The notes under the pieces are model-generated. The model was not told where the DNA came from. It was given only the letters and a program-made list of their open reading frames with translations, and did not search any database. Below are positions 24,785-36,629 of a stretch of 64,000 nt of DNA, in pieces (the stretch's first letter is position 1; the number at the start of each line of letters is the position of its first letter). Where the stretch lies: NCBI GenBank assembly GCA_051294375.1, contig CM119268.1:14418060-14482059 (forward strand), given 5' to 3'. The position numbers and the translations under genes are program-made. Source of the DNA: Paraspadella gotoi (taxonomy: Eukaryota > Chaetognatha).

Positions 24785-25102
24785 TTATGTGTTGACCGGG
24801 TCGTCTTTGGATTCGAAACACCTTGCGACCGCAATCCACGCTTGAACCCAATCCTTGCGATGCCCACGACCCGGTTGAGACCCCGTTGCGTTCTGAATCG
24901 CCATGTTGAGCGCATCAACGAGTGGCGTCTTTGGCCATTCTTGGGCCGAATTTCGATCTTTTGATCCCTGAATTGAAACCATTTCGCATTCGTCCTGACC
25001 AGCTTGTGATCTAACTCCCCCCGGCGCCCAGAAATATACCACCAATGCCCTCAGAACCTCTTCTCTGGCCATCACACTCAACTTCATACTCGCTTCCAGC
25101 AT
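24785..25102 (-). CDS. Hypothetical open frame, 105 codons
   Basis: An ATG-to-stop frame of ordinary amino-acid composition, unlike the low-complexity frames around it. It contains several tryptophans (for example WVQAWIAVARCFES near the end). It ends at a TAA just after PVNT. No domain is recognised. The inverted copy at about 33150-33420 does not keep the frame, but that arm is error-rich, so this says little about constraint. It may be a coding exon, a fragment of an old element or chance. Confidence 0.28.
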   Translation of the reverse strand: MLEASMKLSVMAREEVLRALVVYFWAPGGVRSQAGQDECEMVSIQGSKDRNSAQEWPKTPLVDALNMAIQNATGSQPGRGHRKDWVQAWIAVARCFESKDDPVNT

Positions 25103-25670
25103 TCCCTTCTCGCCCCCCCCCTCTGTCCTAGACCCCCACCGATTTCCCCTTTAGCGGTTTTTTTGGCTGTGAGATCGCGGTTTTCGTAAAAGCCTCATTT
25201 TCGGCGGCGTTTATTCTCCCATTATACATATTACTGGCTGATGGCCGAAAGCCGAGGAACGGACCCATTTCCTTCTTTTTTCTTTCTTTCATGTTGTTTT
25301 CATAATTGCGAATTCTTTGTTTGTTTTTTTTCTATCTTTACTTTCTTTGACCTGTTTTTTTTGTTTGTTTTTTTCGAGGCTTTCGTTTTATTTTTCTCTT
25401 TTGCTTTCTTATTCATTTCTTTTTAGATTCTTAGCCCTTATTTTCCTTTAATTATTTTCTGCTTTCCTTGCTTCTTCTTCCCTCAATCCGTCCAATCCGG
25501 ATTTATTTACATTTTTCTGGATTTTGTTTCACGTTTAGGATCGCGTAATGCAGCTTTTTATTTTGACGTCTTTTTGGGAAGGCTTTTTCGTAGTAGCCCG
25601 CAGAAGTTTTTTTTTCATTTTTTTCCGCGAATTTCTCTCTCACTCTCGTCTCTTTCTCTCTGCTCCGTCG

Positions 25671-25701
<31 letters not shown>

Positions 25702-26699
25702 GCTCTCTGTCTCTCTCTCTCTCCCCCTTTCCGTCTGTCTGTTTTCTCGTCTCTCGACTTCTTTCTCGTGCATTCCAATGATTGTGTTTTTTGGTTCTGT
25801 TTGTTTTGGTGTCGCGCCATCCAGCGGCTTGACCTCTAAAACGCATCGCATTCGTCCGTTCGAGTCCTTTTGTTTATTCATCGACGGCGCTCCTCGTCGG
25901 TTTCCTCTTTGTTTTTTCTCGCAGTTTTTGTTTTGTTCCCGTTTTTCTTTTTCGAGGGAAATCCCTCGTAAAGTCCGCGTACTCGAGGGGTTTTTTTTTT
26001 AAATATTGTATAATTATTAATATTTGTTTATGCGTGGTATTTTGGCCATATTAGACATTGTTTGGATTATTCTAAAATCTTTCCGAACGAAATAAATGGA
26101 TGGTGAATTCTTTTAGTTTTTTGTGAAAAACCGGCCAGTGGAAAATAACAGTTCGTTACAGCGCAAGGACTTTAAAGAAAAACTTAATTGAAACGGTAAC
26201 TGGCAGTTTTCTAAGAACGTTTGCCGAATAAAGAAATCTTTTTTCACTTTTGTGGCTTTTTTCGAGTTTCTTTTTTGTTTTGAAATTCGCCACAATTTTT
26301 GCCGCGCAAGAGAGAGGCAGATGGCTTGACAGGTAGACAGAGATCAATATATATTAAATTTAAAAATGCTTAGGGAGATCAAATTTCAAAATGGCGAGGC
26401 AAAAAAACGGAGGAGAGAGACGAGAGAGAGAAAAAAAATGAGAAATCGATGGTGGGGTGCTGGAAACGTCCGCGCGCAACCTGACGCTTTGTCTAATTTT
26501 AAAATGGCGTCGAACGGGGAAAGTCGAAAGGAGAAATGGGAAGGTAGTGGCGTGTCACAAGTGACACGAATTCGAGGGAACGGGCGTTCACGACTGCAGT
26601 TGCGTCGGAAGAATTTGCAGGAGAAATCGACCGTCTGTTTTGAGTTCGATCGATCGGACCTTCGGATTAGAAATCGTTACCGCCACATTATGTACAATA

Positions 26700-26940
26700 A
26701 GGAGCGTGGTGTAGGCTAGAAAGCCTTGTTCAGTTCTTTAACCAGGAGTTTAGTGTTTTAACGTCGTTTTTGACGGGCCCGCCGCCCACAGGGTCGCACT
26801 CTCGCCGGCGCATCTTGCGTCGCTCGCTCGCGCGGCCGGTCGACGTCGAATCTAATCGGCGAAGGAGACGCTGGAATAAAGCAGCAGATGGCGTCCGAGG
26901 AATGCGAAGGGACAATGGGCCGGGGGTAGGGAGGGTGAGT
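26700..26940 (+). other. CpG-rich block, possible promoter or first exon
   Basis: Much richer in G+C and CpG than its surroundings. It contains an ATGGCGTCC start-like sequence (26887-26895) opening a short frame, and a consensus-like splice donor, GTGAGT, at about 26936. This resembles a promoter with a first exon, but there is no TATA box or confirmed downstream exon, and the corresponding part of the inverted copy is hidden in a gap. Confidence 0.25.
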
Positions 26941-27340
26941 TTTCGAGAATTTAGATCGTCAGAGTTCAGGAAGATGAAATTGGTGGGTAAAGGAGAAAGC
27001 GTAAGTGACGTTTGTTGATGCGACGGGGCCTTTTTGAAAAAATCTCAAGTTTAATGAATATGGAGCAAGCGGCGAAAAATCTTTTTTAAACGAATTTGAA
27101 CGCGAGTGAGGAACATATACAGTTAAATAAGTTCAATGATCTAGTTATAATTTTTAAATGGGTTCACTAATTTCTTTTTTGTGAAAGTATTTTACATTGT
27201 GTTTGCACCAAGCGCGTAAATAGCATCGGTAAAGTTTAATTCTAATCTGTTAAAACGCGCTTGGGAAACTCAGCCGCAATCTCATTCATCTGCAATCCGA
27301 CGTCATATGAAATCATCTCCGCTCAAGCGCGCCACTCTCT

Positions 27341-27650
27341 CCCTCTCTCCTCCTCTCTCTCCTCTCTCTCTCTCTCTCTTGTCTTCTCTCTCTCTCTCTC
27401 TTCTCTCCTCTCTCTCTCTCTCTCTCCTTCCTCCCTCTCTCCCTCTCTCTCTCTCTGCTCTTCATATCCAGTGCCGGATTTGAGCGCAATATNNNNNNNN
27501 NNNNNNNNNNNNNNNNNCAAAAGAGAAATACGAAATCGCGTAATCAGTTCTAATTATCTTGACTTTTGGAATGGATCCAATTTGAGAGAGAGAAAAAAGA
27601 GAGAGAGTGAAAAGAGAGAGAGAAAGAGAAAGAGAGAGAGATAGAGATAT
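27341..27650. repeat. CT-rich and GA-rich tracts around a 25-N gap
   Basis: A (CT)n-rich tract (27330-27462) lies left of the 27493-27517 gap and a GA-rich tract (27583-27648) right of it, in complementary orientation. Confidence 0.88.
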
Positions 27651-28400
27651 AAATTGTGCGCCACCCGGCCTGGAATTAAAAAGAATGTATTCCATTCCAT
27701 TTTTCATGCAATTGGCCGGCAAATTCTTACACTTTTTTTTTCCCGGGGTTCTTCCTCCCAAAGATTTCAGCCATTTTTCAAAGCCAATCTTTCATCCTTT
27801 CCCTTTCTCTTTTATTTTTCCCCCCCTCCTCTTCCTCCGCCCCTCCACGCCCACCCGATACGAGATAATCTTCCTCCTTTTTTTTCCCTCGATATCTTTT
27901 TTTTTTCTTTCCTCGTTTTAACGAAAAGAATTTATGTCCCATAATTTATCAAAGTTGGACGAAGATTCCGATGACATTTTTCCGTTTCTTTTCTTCGGAG
28001 AAAAGGAGACGAGAATCCAGGTTGTGGATCCGTTGATGGTTTTTTTTTCCCGCGACTTAATTGAATTCCTTTTTTAATTTTTTGTTAAGAGCAGAATCAT
28101 TTTAAAAGTGGAAGCTCCGTCGATGGGAAAGGTGGATTAAATTCGTCATAGTTAAATAAATGCTAGTAACGTTGACATTCTTTCTCGCTATCCACTATTA
28201 TCTGTTTTGTTATTTTCGTTTGTATGTACATTTAGGTCTTAACTTTAGACATAGTTCATAATTTTAGTAGATTGTTATATGGTGACATTTTAAAAAGGCG
28301 CCGGTAAAAAAAACGCTCGTCGGATTTTTGCACAACCGATGGTTATTGTGCTATTGAGATTTTTAAAAATTAGTTGAGTAGAAAATGTTAAAATAATTTA
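27651..28400. other. AT-rich stretch, no gene seen
   Basis: Pyrimidine-rich to about 27920, then mixed AT-rich sequence. No open frame of interest, RNA or repeat unit was recognised. Confidence 0.55.
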
Positions 28401-28564
28401 ATCGTGTTCAAATTGTTATATTTGCATCAGTTTAAAGATATGGTTGAAATAGTAGTGGAGAAAGTTGGCTTGCTAAAATCGGGTTTCATTTTCCAACTCA
28501 CTTTGCAGCAGATTGTTTTCTTTTATTTGTTTTCTTCATTTATCGTGAAATACCAACAATCTAA

Positions 28565-28846
28565 GAAATCGTTGTCTCCACCGACAAAAGTTATACTGCT
28601 TACCCTTATCAGGAAAGCCACGCTGCTGCCACGTCGTTGCACGACCCTGGTTCGCTGTATCGGCTTGAAGAAAATTGGAAGTTGTTATTGGCTAATTTCA
28701 AAAATAATGCCAAAGAAAAAAATCCATTGGAAAAGAGAGAGTCTATTTTGTCGAAATTCGAATGGCTGAGATTAGGGGAGAAAGGAAAGGAAAAGAGAAG
28801 AGAGAGAGAACGAGAGAAAAGAGAGAGAGAGAGAGAGAGAGAGTAG
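28565..28846 (+). CDS. Candidate coding exon, unknown protein
   Basis: A 94-codon open frame following a TAA at 28562. About 72 codons have balanced, protein-like composition before the frame runs into a GA microsatellite. Recognisable pieces are SYTAYPYQESHAAA and LYRLEENWKLLLANFK. There is no early ATG, so an upstream exon would be needed. An AG preceded by a T-rich stretch lies just before it and could be an acceptor. No clear donor was found before the repeat. No family is recognised. This rests on composition only. Confidence 0.35.
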   Translation, partial: EIVVSTDKSYTAYPYQESHAAATSLHDPGSLYRLEENWKLLLANFKNNAKEKNPLEKRESILSKFEWLRLGEKGKEKRREREREKRERERERE

Positions 28847-28932
28847 AGAGAGAGAGAGAGAGAGGACGAGACACGAGAGAGAGAGAGAGAAAGTAGATAG
28901 GACGAGAACAGATGAGAGAGCAGAGAGAAGAG
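28785..28932. repeat. (GA)n-rich microsatellite
   Basis: Interrupted GA repeats directly following the candidate exon at 28565. Confidence 0.9.
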
Positions 28933-29660
28933 AAGAATCAATCGATTTTGTACGGAGCAGGAGAACCTCTTTTATCAGTTTTGAGACCCCTGAGCTATAT
29001 GAGGGATGGTCGCCAAACTGACCCTGATGCCGGGACCTGGGGGATGAAACAAGATGATGACGATTGATTGATGAATGATGATGATGATTGATTTGATGAC
29101 GCGGGACAGCCGAAGGCTGCGGAAACGAAGGAAGATGCCTGCGAGAAGTCAAAAGTGTAGGCTTATAATGAAACGGGATAGAAAAGAAAGTAAGCCTTGC
29201 AATAAGTGAAGAGAGGAGATCGACCTGATATCGTCATGTGAAAAGTCAGATCGAGACGAGAGAGGAGATCAGAGAGAGAGAGCACGAGGAGGAGAGACCG
29301 ACGAGAGTCTCAGGACAGAAAGGACACATATTCGCAAGCAATCTACCCCATATTAATATGGATTCGCAACAAAGTTGCTCCTATAGGCGGATAAACCAAT
29401 ATGACCAAGAAAGACCCATAAAAAGGGTAGAGCGGAGGTCAAGTGTCTTACGTCTGCTCTTACGGGCAATACGGAACGGCAAAAAGCCAACACTATTTCT
29501 TTTCTCTCTCTCTCTGCTCTCTCTCTCTCTCTCTCNNNNNNNNNNNNNNNNNNNNNNNNNCTCTCTCTCTCTCTCTCTCTGAGAAATAGTGTCGCAACTC
29601 ACCAAGGTGAGGAAGGTGACGTCCATCTAACAAGTGACGCCTCTTTGAAACGAATGAAAA

Positions 29661-29692
<32 letters not shown>

Positions 29693-29766
29693 AACGACGA
29701 CGACGAGAAGAAGAACGTTTCTGACTTTCTCACTTTTTCCGTTATATCACATTTTGACATCATTAA
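28933..29766. other. Mixed sequence with microsatellites
   Basis: Includes an interrupted GATGATT run near 29045-29095, a stretch at 29300-29500 open on both strands without recognisable similarity, a CT array split by a 25-N gap (29505-29580), and a (CGA)n run at 29660-29706. Confidence 0.55.
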
Positions 29767-29908
29767 AGTTTAGTCAAAAAAATGTTTGAAGATCTAAACT
29801 GATTAGTTTTAGACCAGTGAATGACTTTTAGTCATAAATGTTTCTTTCTGACTGCATTATTTAAAAAAAAAATAGATAATATTTTTTTGGCTAATGTTTG
29901 ACTAAACT
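29767..29908. mobile_element. Candidate 142-bp MITE with perfect 12-bp inverted ends
   Basis: The termini are AGTTTAGTCAAA (29767-29778) and its exact reverse complement (29897-29908), enclosing AT-rich sequence. The length and structure suit a miniature inverted-repeat element. No clear target-site duplication was identified and no second copy was seen in the window, so chance cannot be excluded. Confidence 0.4.
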
Positions 29909-30085
29909 AAAAAGTGACTCATCAGGAAAAGCAAGCATTGTCGCTTTTCTCCTATTTAATTCCTCGCGACTGATTGCTCTTGTTTCGTTCGTCATTTCCT
30001 TCCATTAAAATAAAATTCCGCCAGATTATCGACACCGCCTCAAAGTCAAGATTAGAATCAAAGCGAACGACGACGACGACAATGG

Positions 30086-30160
30086 GGACGAGCCACGGGT
30101 TCGAACCCGGAACTTCCTTCTTCTCACCGCAGCGTCGAAACCACTAATTCGACTTCGTCC
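30086..30160 (-). other. 75-nt tRNA-like sequence (decayed tRNA or SINE head)
   Basis: On the minus strand, the ends GGACGAA and CTCGTCC pair at six of seven acceptor positions. A four-base D stem (CGAA with TTCG) encloses a loop with the conserved GG. A perfect polymerase III B box (GGTTCGAACCC, 30097-30107) is present. The anticodon stem does not pair and the T stem is imperfect, so it is unlikely to be a working tRNA. A tRNA pseudogene or SINE fragment is the best reading. Confidence 0.5.
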
Positions 30161-30170
30161 GCGTTGGCCA

Positions 30171-31031
30171 AACTGACATGTTCGAGAACTAAAACCGACA
30201 ACAACAAAAAAAAACCCGACGGACGGACGGACATACGGAGCGATCGATCCGCTAACCCCGCGGGTTTCCAACCTTTGTAAGAAAGGGGATTTAAAAAAAA
30301 AAGGTCAAAAGGAAAATTTAAATATTTACGAGCTTTCTCGACGTTTATTCTGGTTGTTCGACTTAAAATGTGAAAGAAAAATTAGTTTACGACTCGCGTC
30401 TCACCGTTATGACGGCTTTAAAGGGTTTTTAATTGTGGGCGTAGGAGGGGAATACGACTTATTTTGGGCTTCTTAACTACCGAGGGCCTTTTTATTTAAG
30501 AAAAAAGAAAGATATGGAGAAAAAAAGAAAGAAAGAAAGAGATAAAGAAAAGAATCATGTACGAAAAAAAAGTCAAACGAAAAACTTATCAATAAAACTA
30601 ATATTTGAACGATGATAAGTAAATACATACCCAAATAAGGAGGTAGACAGAGTTTCATTTCTTGCCTTTTCTTTTTCCAAATTTTTCACTTATTTTTTTT
30701 CATTTTTTAATTTTTTAATGGTGCGGAGCAAAATTGAATTGATTAAACAGACTGTTTCTGACTTCGTCGTCTTAGTTGTTTTACGTCACTTTTTATCTTT
30801 CGAATGTTTTTTTTTCCTTTATATTCATCCTTGTGTGCGAGGTGTTTTTTTTTTTAAATGAGACGTAGAATAATCCAATTTTTCTGACATTCTGACATTC
30901 GGCGCGACGACTCCTGTAAAGAAAAAAAAATTATCTGAATATATTGAAATTGTTTCAAAGTCGTTACATGAACAATTTATAAGATTCGGCAAATACAAAC
31001 TACAGAATACAGATCTTTAACCTCTTCATTT
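30171..31031. other. AT-rich stretch, no gene seen
   Basis: Contains purine-rich runs near 30500-30560 and poly-T runs near 30810-30860, ending at a sized gap. No gene or repeat family was recognised. Confidence 0.55.
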
Positions 31032-31543
31032 NNNNNNNNNNNNNNNNNNNNNNNNNNNNNNNNNNNNNNNNNNNNNNNNNNNNNNNNNNNNNNNNNNNNN
31101 NNNNNNNNNNNNNNNNNNNNNNNNNNNNNNNNNNNNNNNNNNNNNNNNNNNNNNNNNNNNNNNNNNNNGGTGGAACAAATAACGAAAATTGGCGTGGCGC
31201 TGAGCACTCTCGTACACACACACAAGAAAAAGGAAGAAAAAGAGTTGTAAGAAAAATAAACAATGCGAAATAAAAAAAAAAANNNNNNNNNNNNNNNNNN
31301 NNNNNNNNNNNNNNNNNNNNNNNNNNNNNNNNNNNNNNNNNNNNNNNNNNNNNNNNNNNNNNNNNNNNNNNNNNNNNNNNNNNNNNNNNNNNNNNNNNNN
31401 NNNNNNNNNNNNNNNNNNNNNNNNNNNNNNNNNNNNNNNNNNNNNNNNNNNNNNNNNNNNNNNNNNNNNNNNNNNNNNNNNNNNNNNNNNNNNNNNNNNN
31501 NNNNNNNNNNNNNNNNNNNNNNNNNNNNNNNNNNNNNNNNNNN

Positions 31544-31579
<36 letters not shown>

Positions 31580-33565
31580 GCGCGTTGAGCGGAGATTGAT
31601 TTCATTACTGACGTCGATGCAGATGAATGAGATTTGCGGCTGAGGTTTCCGAAGCGGTTTTCAGATTAGAATAAACCTTTACCGATGTATTTACGCTTGG
31701 TGCAAAAATGTAAAATATTTCACAAAAGAAATTAGTGAACCATTTAAAAATTATAACTAGATATGAACTTATTTAACTTATATGTCTCACTCGCGTTCAA
31801 ATTCGTTTAAAAAAGATTTTTCGTCGCTTCTCATATTTCTAAACTGAGATTTTTCAAAAAAGGCCCCTCTGATCAACACGGTCACTTTACGCTTTTCCTT
31901 ACCCAATTTCATCTTCCGAACTCAGTCTAATTCTNNNNNNNNNNNNNNNNNNNNNNNNNNNNNNNNNNNNNNNNNNNNNNNNNNNNNNNNNNNNNNNNNN
32001 NNNNNNNNNNNNNNNNNNNNNNNNNNNNNNNNNNNNNNNNNNNNNNNNNNNNNNNNNNNNNNNNNNNNNNNNNNNNNNNNNNNNNNNNNNNNNNNNNNNN
32101 NNNNNNNNNNNNNNNNNNNNNNNNNNNNNNNNNNNNNNNNNNNNNNNNNNNNNNNNNNNNNNNNNNNNNNNNNNNNNNNNNNNNNNNNNNNNNNNNNNNN
32201 NNNNNNNNNNNNNNNNNNNNNNNNNNNNNNNNNNNNNNNNNNNNNNNNNNNNNNNNNNNNNNNNNNNNNNNNNNNNNNNNNNNNNNNNNNNNNNNNNNNN
32301 NNNNNNNNNNNNNNNNNNNNNNNNGCGGATTTACCGAGGGATTTCCCTCGAAAAAGAAAAACGGAAACAAAACAAAAACTCGAAGAAAAAACAAAGAGGA
32401 AACCGACGAGGAGCGCCGTCGATGAATAAACAAAAGACTCGAACGACGAATGGATGACGTTTAGAGGTCAAAGCCGCTGGATGGCGCGACACCAAAACAA
32501 ACAGACAAAAAACAAAATATTGGAAATGAGAGAGAGAGAGAGTGGGAGAGAGAGAGGGAGAAGAGAGAAGAGAGAGAGAGAGAGAGGGAGAGAGAGGAGT
32601 AAGAGAGAGATTGACGAGAGAGAGAGAGAGTGAGAGAGAAATTCGCGGAAAAAAATGAAAAACTGGGCTCTACGAAAAAGCTCCCAAAAAGAGTAAAAAT
32701 AAAAAGCGTGGCATTACGCGATCCTAAACGTAAACAAAATCCAGAAAAATGTAAATAAATCCGGATTGGACGGATGAGGAAGAAGAAGAAGAAAGGAGAA
32801 AATAATTAAAGGAAAATAAGGAAGAATCTAAAAAGAAATGAATAAGAAAGAAAGAGAAAAAAAAAGAAGCGAAAAAAAACAAACAAAAAAAACAGTCAAA
32901 GAAGTAAAGATAGAAAAAAAAACAAACAAAGAAAATAGAAACAAAATGAAAGAAAGAAAAAGAAGGAAATGGGTCCGTTCCTCGGGTATCGGCCATCAGG
33001 TAATATTATAATGGAGAATAAACGCCGCCCGAAAATGAGGCTGTTTACGAAACGCGATCTCACAGCAAAAAAACCGCGAAAGGGGAAATCGGTGGGGGTT
33101 CGAGGAAGAAGAAGGGGGGGGGGGAGAAAGGGAATGTTGAAGCGAGTATGAAGTGAGTGTGATGGCAGAGAAGAGGTTGAGGGCATTGGGTATGATTTTG
33201 GGGCCGGGGGGTAGTAAGATTTTTTCAGCAAGCTGGGTCAGGACGAATGCGAAATGTTTTCAATTCGGGATCAAAGATGAAATGGTCAAGAGATGGCGAA
33301 GACGCTCGATCGTTGATGGTCAAATGCGAATTCAAGCGCTAACGGGTCAACGGGTGTATGGCAGATTGGGTTCAAGGTGATTGGGTCGAAGGTGATTCGA
33401 TCAAAGACGACCGGGTCAAAAATAACTGGGTCTCGAAAAAGATTAACCGGTAATTACGCGCGCCAACGCGATGTGACGTTAGAGAGGAAGAGTTTGGGAG
33501 TTCCCTTATGCACGATCGAATAGAAAAGGGGGAAAAAGGGAGGTGGGGGCCTGGGGGAGTGTGTG
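31544..33565. repeat. Large inverted repeat, right arm
   Basis: The reverse complement of 24645-27340, with a 390-N gap (31935-32324) standing in for about 1 kb. The match begins at a GA run after a gap and ends in G-rich sequence near 33565. Frequent small indels and substitutions relative to the left arm suggest lower-accuracy sequence. Confidence 0.85.
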
Positions 33566-34061
33566 GGGAGGAAATATCGGATATTGTTGGGCGGAATTTA
33601 ATGCGCGAAATTGCTTAGATTATGAAAGAGGAAGAGGCGGAGGAAGAGGAGGAAGAGGAGGAGGAGGAAGAGCGAGAGAAAGCGAGCAGCCGATGAGGCG
33701 AAGAAGACGAGGAATAAGAAAAAGTTGATACTTTGTTATGCAAAACTGAGACCCGGGGATACAAAATCTTTCTCTTTCTTTTTTTTTTTCTCGCGCGAAA
33801 AACGCGTTCCTTCCTCGGTTTATCAGTTTATATTCTTCGGGGTTTTTTTTGGTTTATTTCGAAACCAAAACATTTTTTGGTCGTCGTTCGTTTGTTTATG
33901 TCGGATTTTTGTAAGGGTGATTGAGAGAGCGTGAATAATGAGAAATGAATGGATGTGAAGAAGTGAGACAGGGGAAAGAGAAAGGAAAGAGAATAAAAGA
34001 AAAGTCAATTTTGACAAACTGAAAATAAAGCAACAAAATAAACAAGGGAATTCCTAGAAAA
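33566..34061. other. Purine-rich then AT-rich stretch, no gene seen
   Basis: A (GGA)n-like run at 33625-33672 is followed by AT-rich sequence leading into the second SINE. Confidence 0.55.
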
Positions 34062-34314
34062 CCTAAAAAAGAAAATGGGATGTTATGGCAACGGGGAGAT
34101 GTGTGTGATGAACGGGGTATGAGGCATCTCCTGACAGTTGGTGCACAGGGATTTGAACCTACAGTCACCATCCCATGTCACTGGCGTGATTATGACGACA
34201 CCATCACACTATAACCAGTGTGACCGTGAGGTGATTGCACGCGCAACTTAGCCAATGGGACGAGATAAGTTTCACCAAGCTATAAGGGACGCGATGTTAG
34301 GATTCGCCACAAAG
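34062..34314 (-). mobile_element. tRNA-derived SINE, copy 2 (diverged)
   Basis: Related to the SINE at 22053-22332 across most of its length. It shares TATGGCAACGGG at one end, TGTCACTGGC and CACCATCACA in the middle, and GGGACGAGA-like sequence at the other end. An A-box-like TTGGCTAAGTTG (34244-34255) sits at the head. A good B box, GGTTCAAATCC (34149-34159), lies in the body, where copy 1 has a degraded version. Copy 2 lacks the segment holding copy 1's first B box. Confidence 0.72.
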
Positions 34315-35321
34315 TAAAGATATTGTCCTTTCCAATTCTATTCATCTCTACATTCACCTTTACATTCAACTTAATAATTTTCCTGTTCTATTCTTTTCAT
34401 TACTTACAAACATTTTAATTATCCTTTGTATTCATTTTTACTTTCGCCCAACTTTTCTCCTTTTCTCTCCCTTTATTTATTGCCTTTCTTTTTCTTTTCC
34501 TTCATCTTTCTCTCTTTCCCTTTTCTTTCAATCTTCAATTCCCTAGTCATCTCCTCTTTCCCCCGGAAATCTTCCATATTTTCTTTTTCTTCCCCTTCCT
34601 CCTCCTCCTCCTCCTCCTCCTCCTCCTCCTCCTGTTTGACAAGAAGTCGATGGTCGAAAACTGGAATGAATGAGAAAGACGCTGGAATCGCGACGGGAGA
34701 CGAGAGACTTATCGACGCCGCTCGCGCAGCAGGTCGTGTTGCAGTTTCCCTGCAGCAGTATCTCGCAGCAGCCTTCGCGAGTTACAATCAGAGTTGCAGC
34801 CGTGAAAAAAATCTTATTTAACCATATTTTACAATAAGCTCGATCATGGAGGAGCAGCGACTAAGTTCAGAAAAAAACTGCTTTGCCGAAGATAAATAGT
34901 TAAACAAACTAACAAACAAACAGGAAAAACATGACAAAACCAAAAAATATCAAAAGACGTTCTCGGTTTACAAATGTTTTTAGCTGTGTATTGAATAAAT
35001 CATACGAAGTCACGAGATCGACGGAAAGCGACTCAATTCTTTTGTTGCTAGAAGACGGCAACAACGACAACGACGATAAAATCTCCCGTTGATCNNNNNN
35101 NNNNTGTTGCTAGAAGACGACAACAACGACAACGACGATCAAATCTCCCGTTGATCTCTTTTCAAGTTTCAAGTTTCAAGTTTCCAGTTCGAACGAATTT
35201 CGAAATGAGCGCAGTTTCGTCTTCAGTCTTTCTCTTCCAACCGCCCCGTTATTTTGCTTCAATCCCTTCCTATTTCCTAACTCCATTATATTCCTTTCGT
35301 AAATATTTTCCAGTTCTCCCT
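34315..35321. other. Pyrimidine-rich stretch with an unmerged overlap
   Basis: Contains a (TCC)n run at 34596-34632. Sequence at 35042-35094 is repeated at 35105-35157 on the other side of a 10-N gap, which is typical of two contig ends that overlap but were not merged. No gene was recognised. Confidence 0.7.
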
Positions 35322-35487
35322 TCCTCGTCTTATTTCCTATTTCCCCTCCTCCTTCTCCTCCTCTTCCTCCACCTCCTCATTCCTCCTCCAGTTTCCCACC
35401 CATTTCGCCGTCATACTATCGTTTATACACGTTCCCATTGAAGGGACGCCCACACAGTCACAACTTCATTCTCTCTCTCTCTCCTCT

Positions 35488-35545
<58 letters not shown>

Positions 35546-36629
35546 CACCTTCAGAGCCGATGGCTGTCACAAACTCTATCCACAACAAATTTCTCAGGAC
35601 AAACGGGGAAAAGTCGAAGGAAAGTTTCCCTTGTCGTTGTTGTTATCATTTCCCCTTTAGTTTAATGTTTGGAGGAAAGTCGACCGAAGCGGAAGAATGG
35701 ATGATTCCTTTGAAAATACGAAAAAACATTAAAGCAGCATGTATTTTTTTTAAAGTATTAGGATAATTTAAAATAAAAAAAAAGTTTTATCATCGCGACT
35801 TTTCTACAAGAGTCGAATGAAAATCTAAATAAGAAAATAACTCAAACTCAAAGGAACATAATGAATTAATTTATATTTTCAAAAAATAATAAATTCCTTA
35901 TTTTCGAAAAAGGAATTAAAAAAATCTCCCGCCAGAAATGAGCGTAATTAGACAAGAACGTTTCAATCAAGCGCCAAATGCTTCCTGCTAGACCCTGTCT
36001 AATCACTCGTCCCACTCGTTCGACCACACCCGAATTAACCCGGCCTCAAAGGCTCACGCCCCCGCGTCTCTTCCTCCTTCGACCCGCGGCTGCAATCGCC
36101 AACATGACGTCAAAATTTCAACTTCAAATGGAATCAACAGAAGTTGCCTCAAGTCGCAAGGTATGATACCTTGAAATCAGAGAAATTAGTCTTTATTAAT
36201 ATTATTAATATTATCATAGTTTTAAAAACTAAAAAAATGGTAAAATCTTAATATCTTAGTGGTCATCTTTCGGTCATTGCTGAGAGATCCAACAGCCGTT
36301 TGTGGGTCATAAGCTATCGAAAAATAAGAGAAAAGAAAGAGGAAGAGAGAGAAGAGAGGAGAGGCAGAGAGATGAGACGAGAGACGAGGAGAGGAGGAGA
36401 GAAATGAGGCAGAGCACAGACGGAGAGTCAAGAGAGAAGTACGAAAGGGTAAAAAAAAGGGGAGAATCCGTGTTGGTCATTTATCTTCAGTGGTGTGTGT
36501 CTTCTCCGGATGATTCTTGGTGCAGAAAAAATGAACGAAAAAAAAAGGGTCGAGTTCCTTCCCTTTTTTTCAGTCGTTTCTTTAATCGACTGAGTCGTCC
36601 CTGGATGTGGGCAGTAGCCTAGAATGGGT

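Larger units (their letters stand above)
24645..27340. repeat. Large inverted repeat, left arm
   Basis: The reverse complement of this segment reappears at 31544-33565, interrupted there by a 390-N gap that replaces about 1 kb (25980-26955). Matching landmarks include the GA/CT tract at 25640-25740 against 32525-32640, and the sequence around 25235 against about 32995. The spacer between the arms is about 4 kb. The right arm is visibly noisier, with many indels and substitutions. Confidence 0.85.

Noticed and set aside
26366-26719. 117-codon basic plus-strand frame
   Set aside because: Composition is partly repetitive and no domain or splice context supports it. Only the CpG-rich block downstream was kept as a weak feature.
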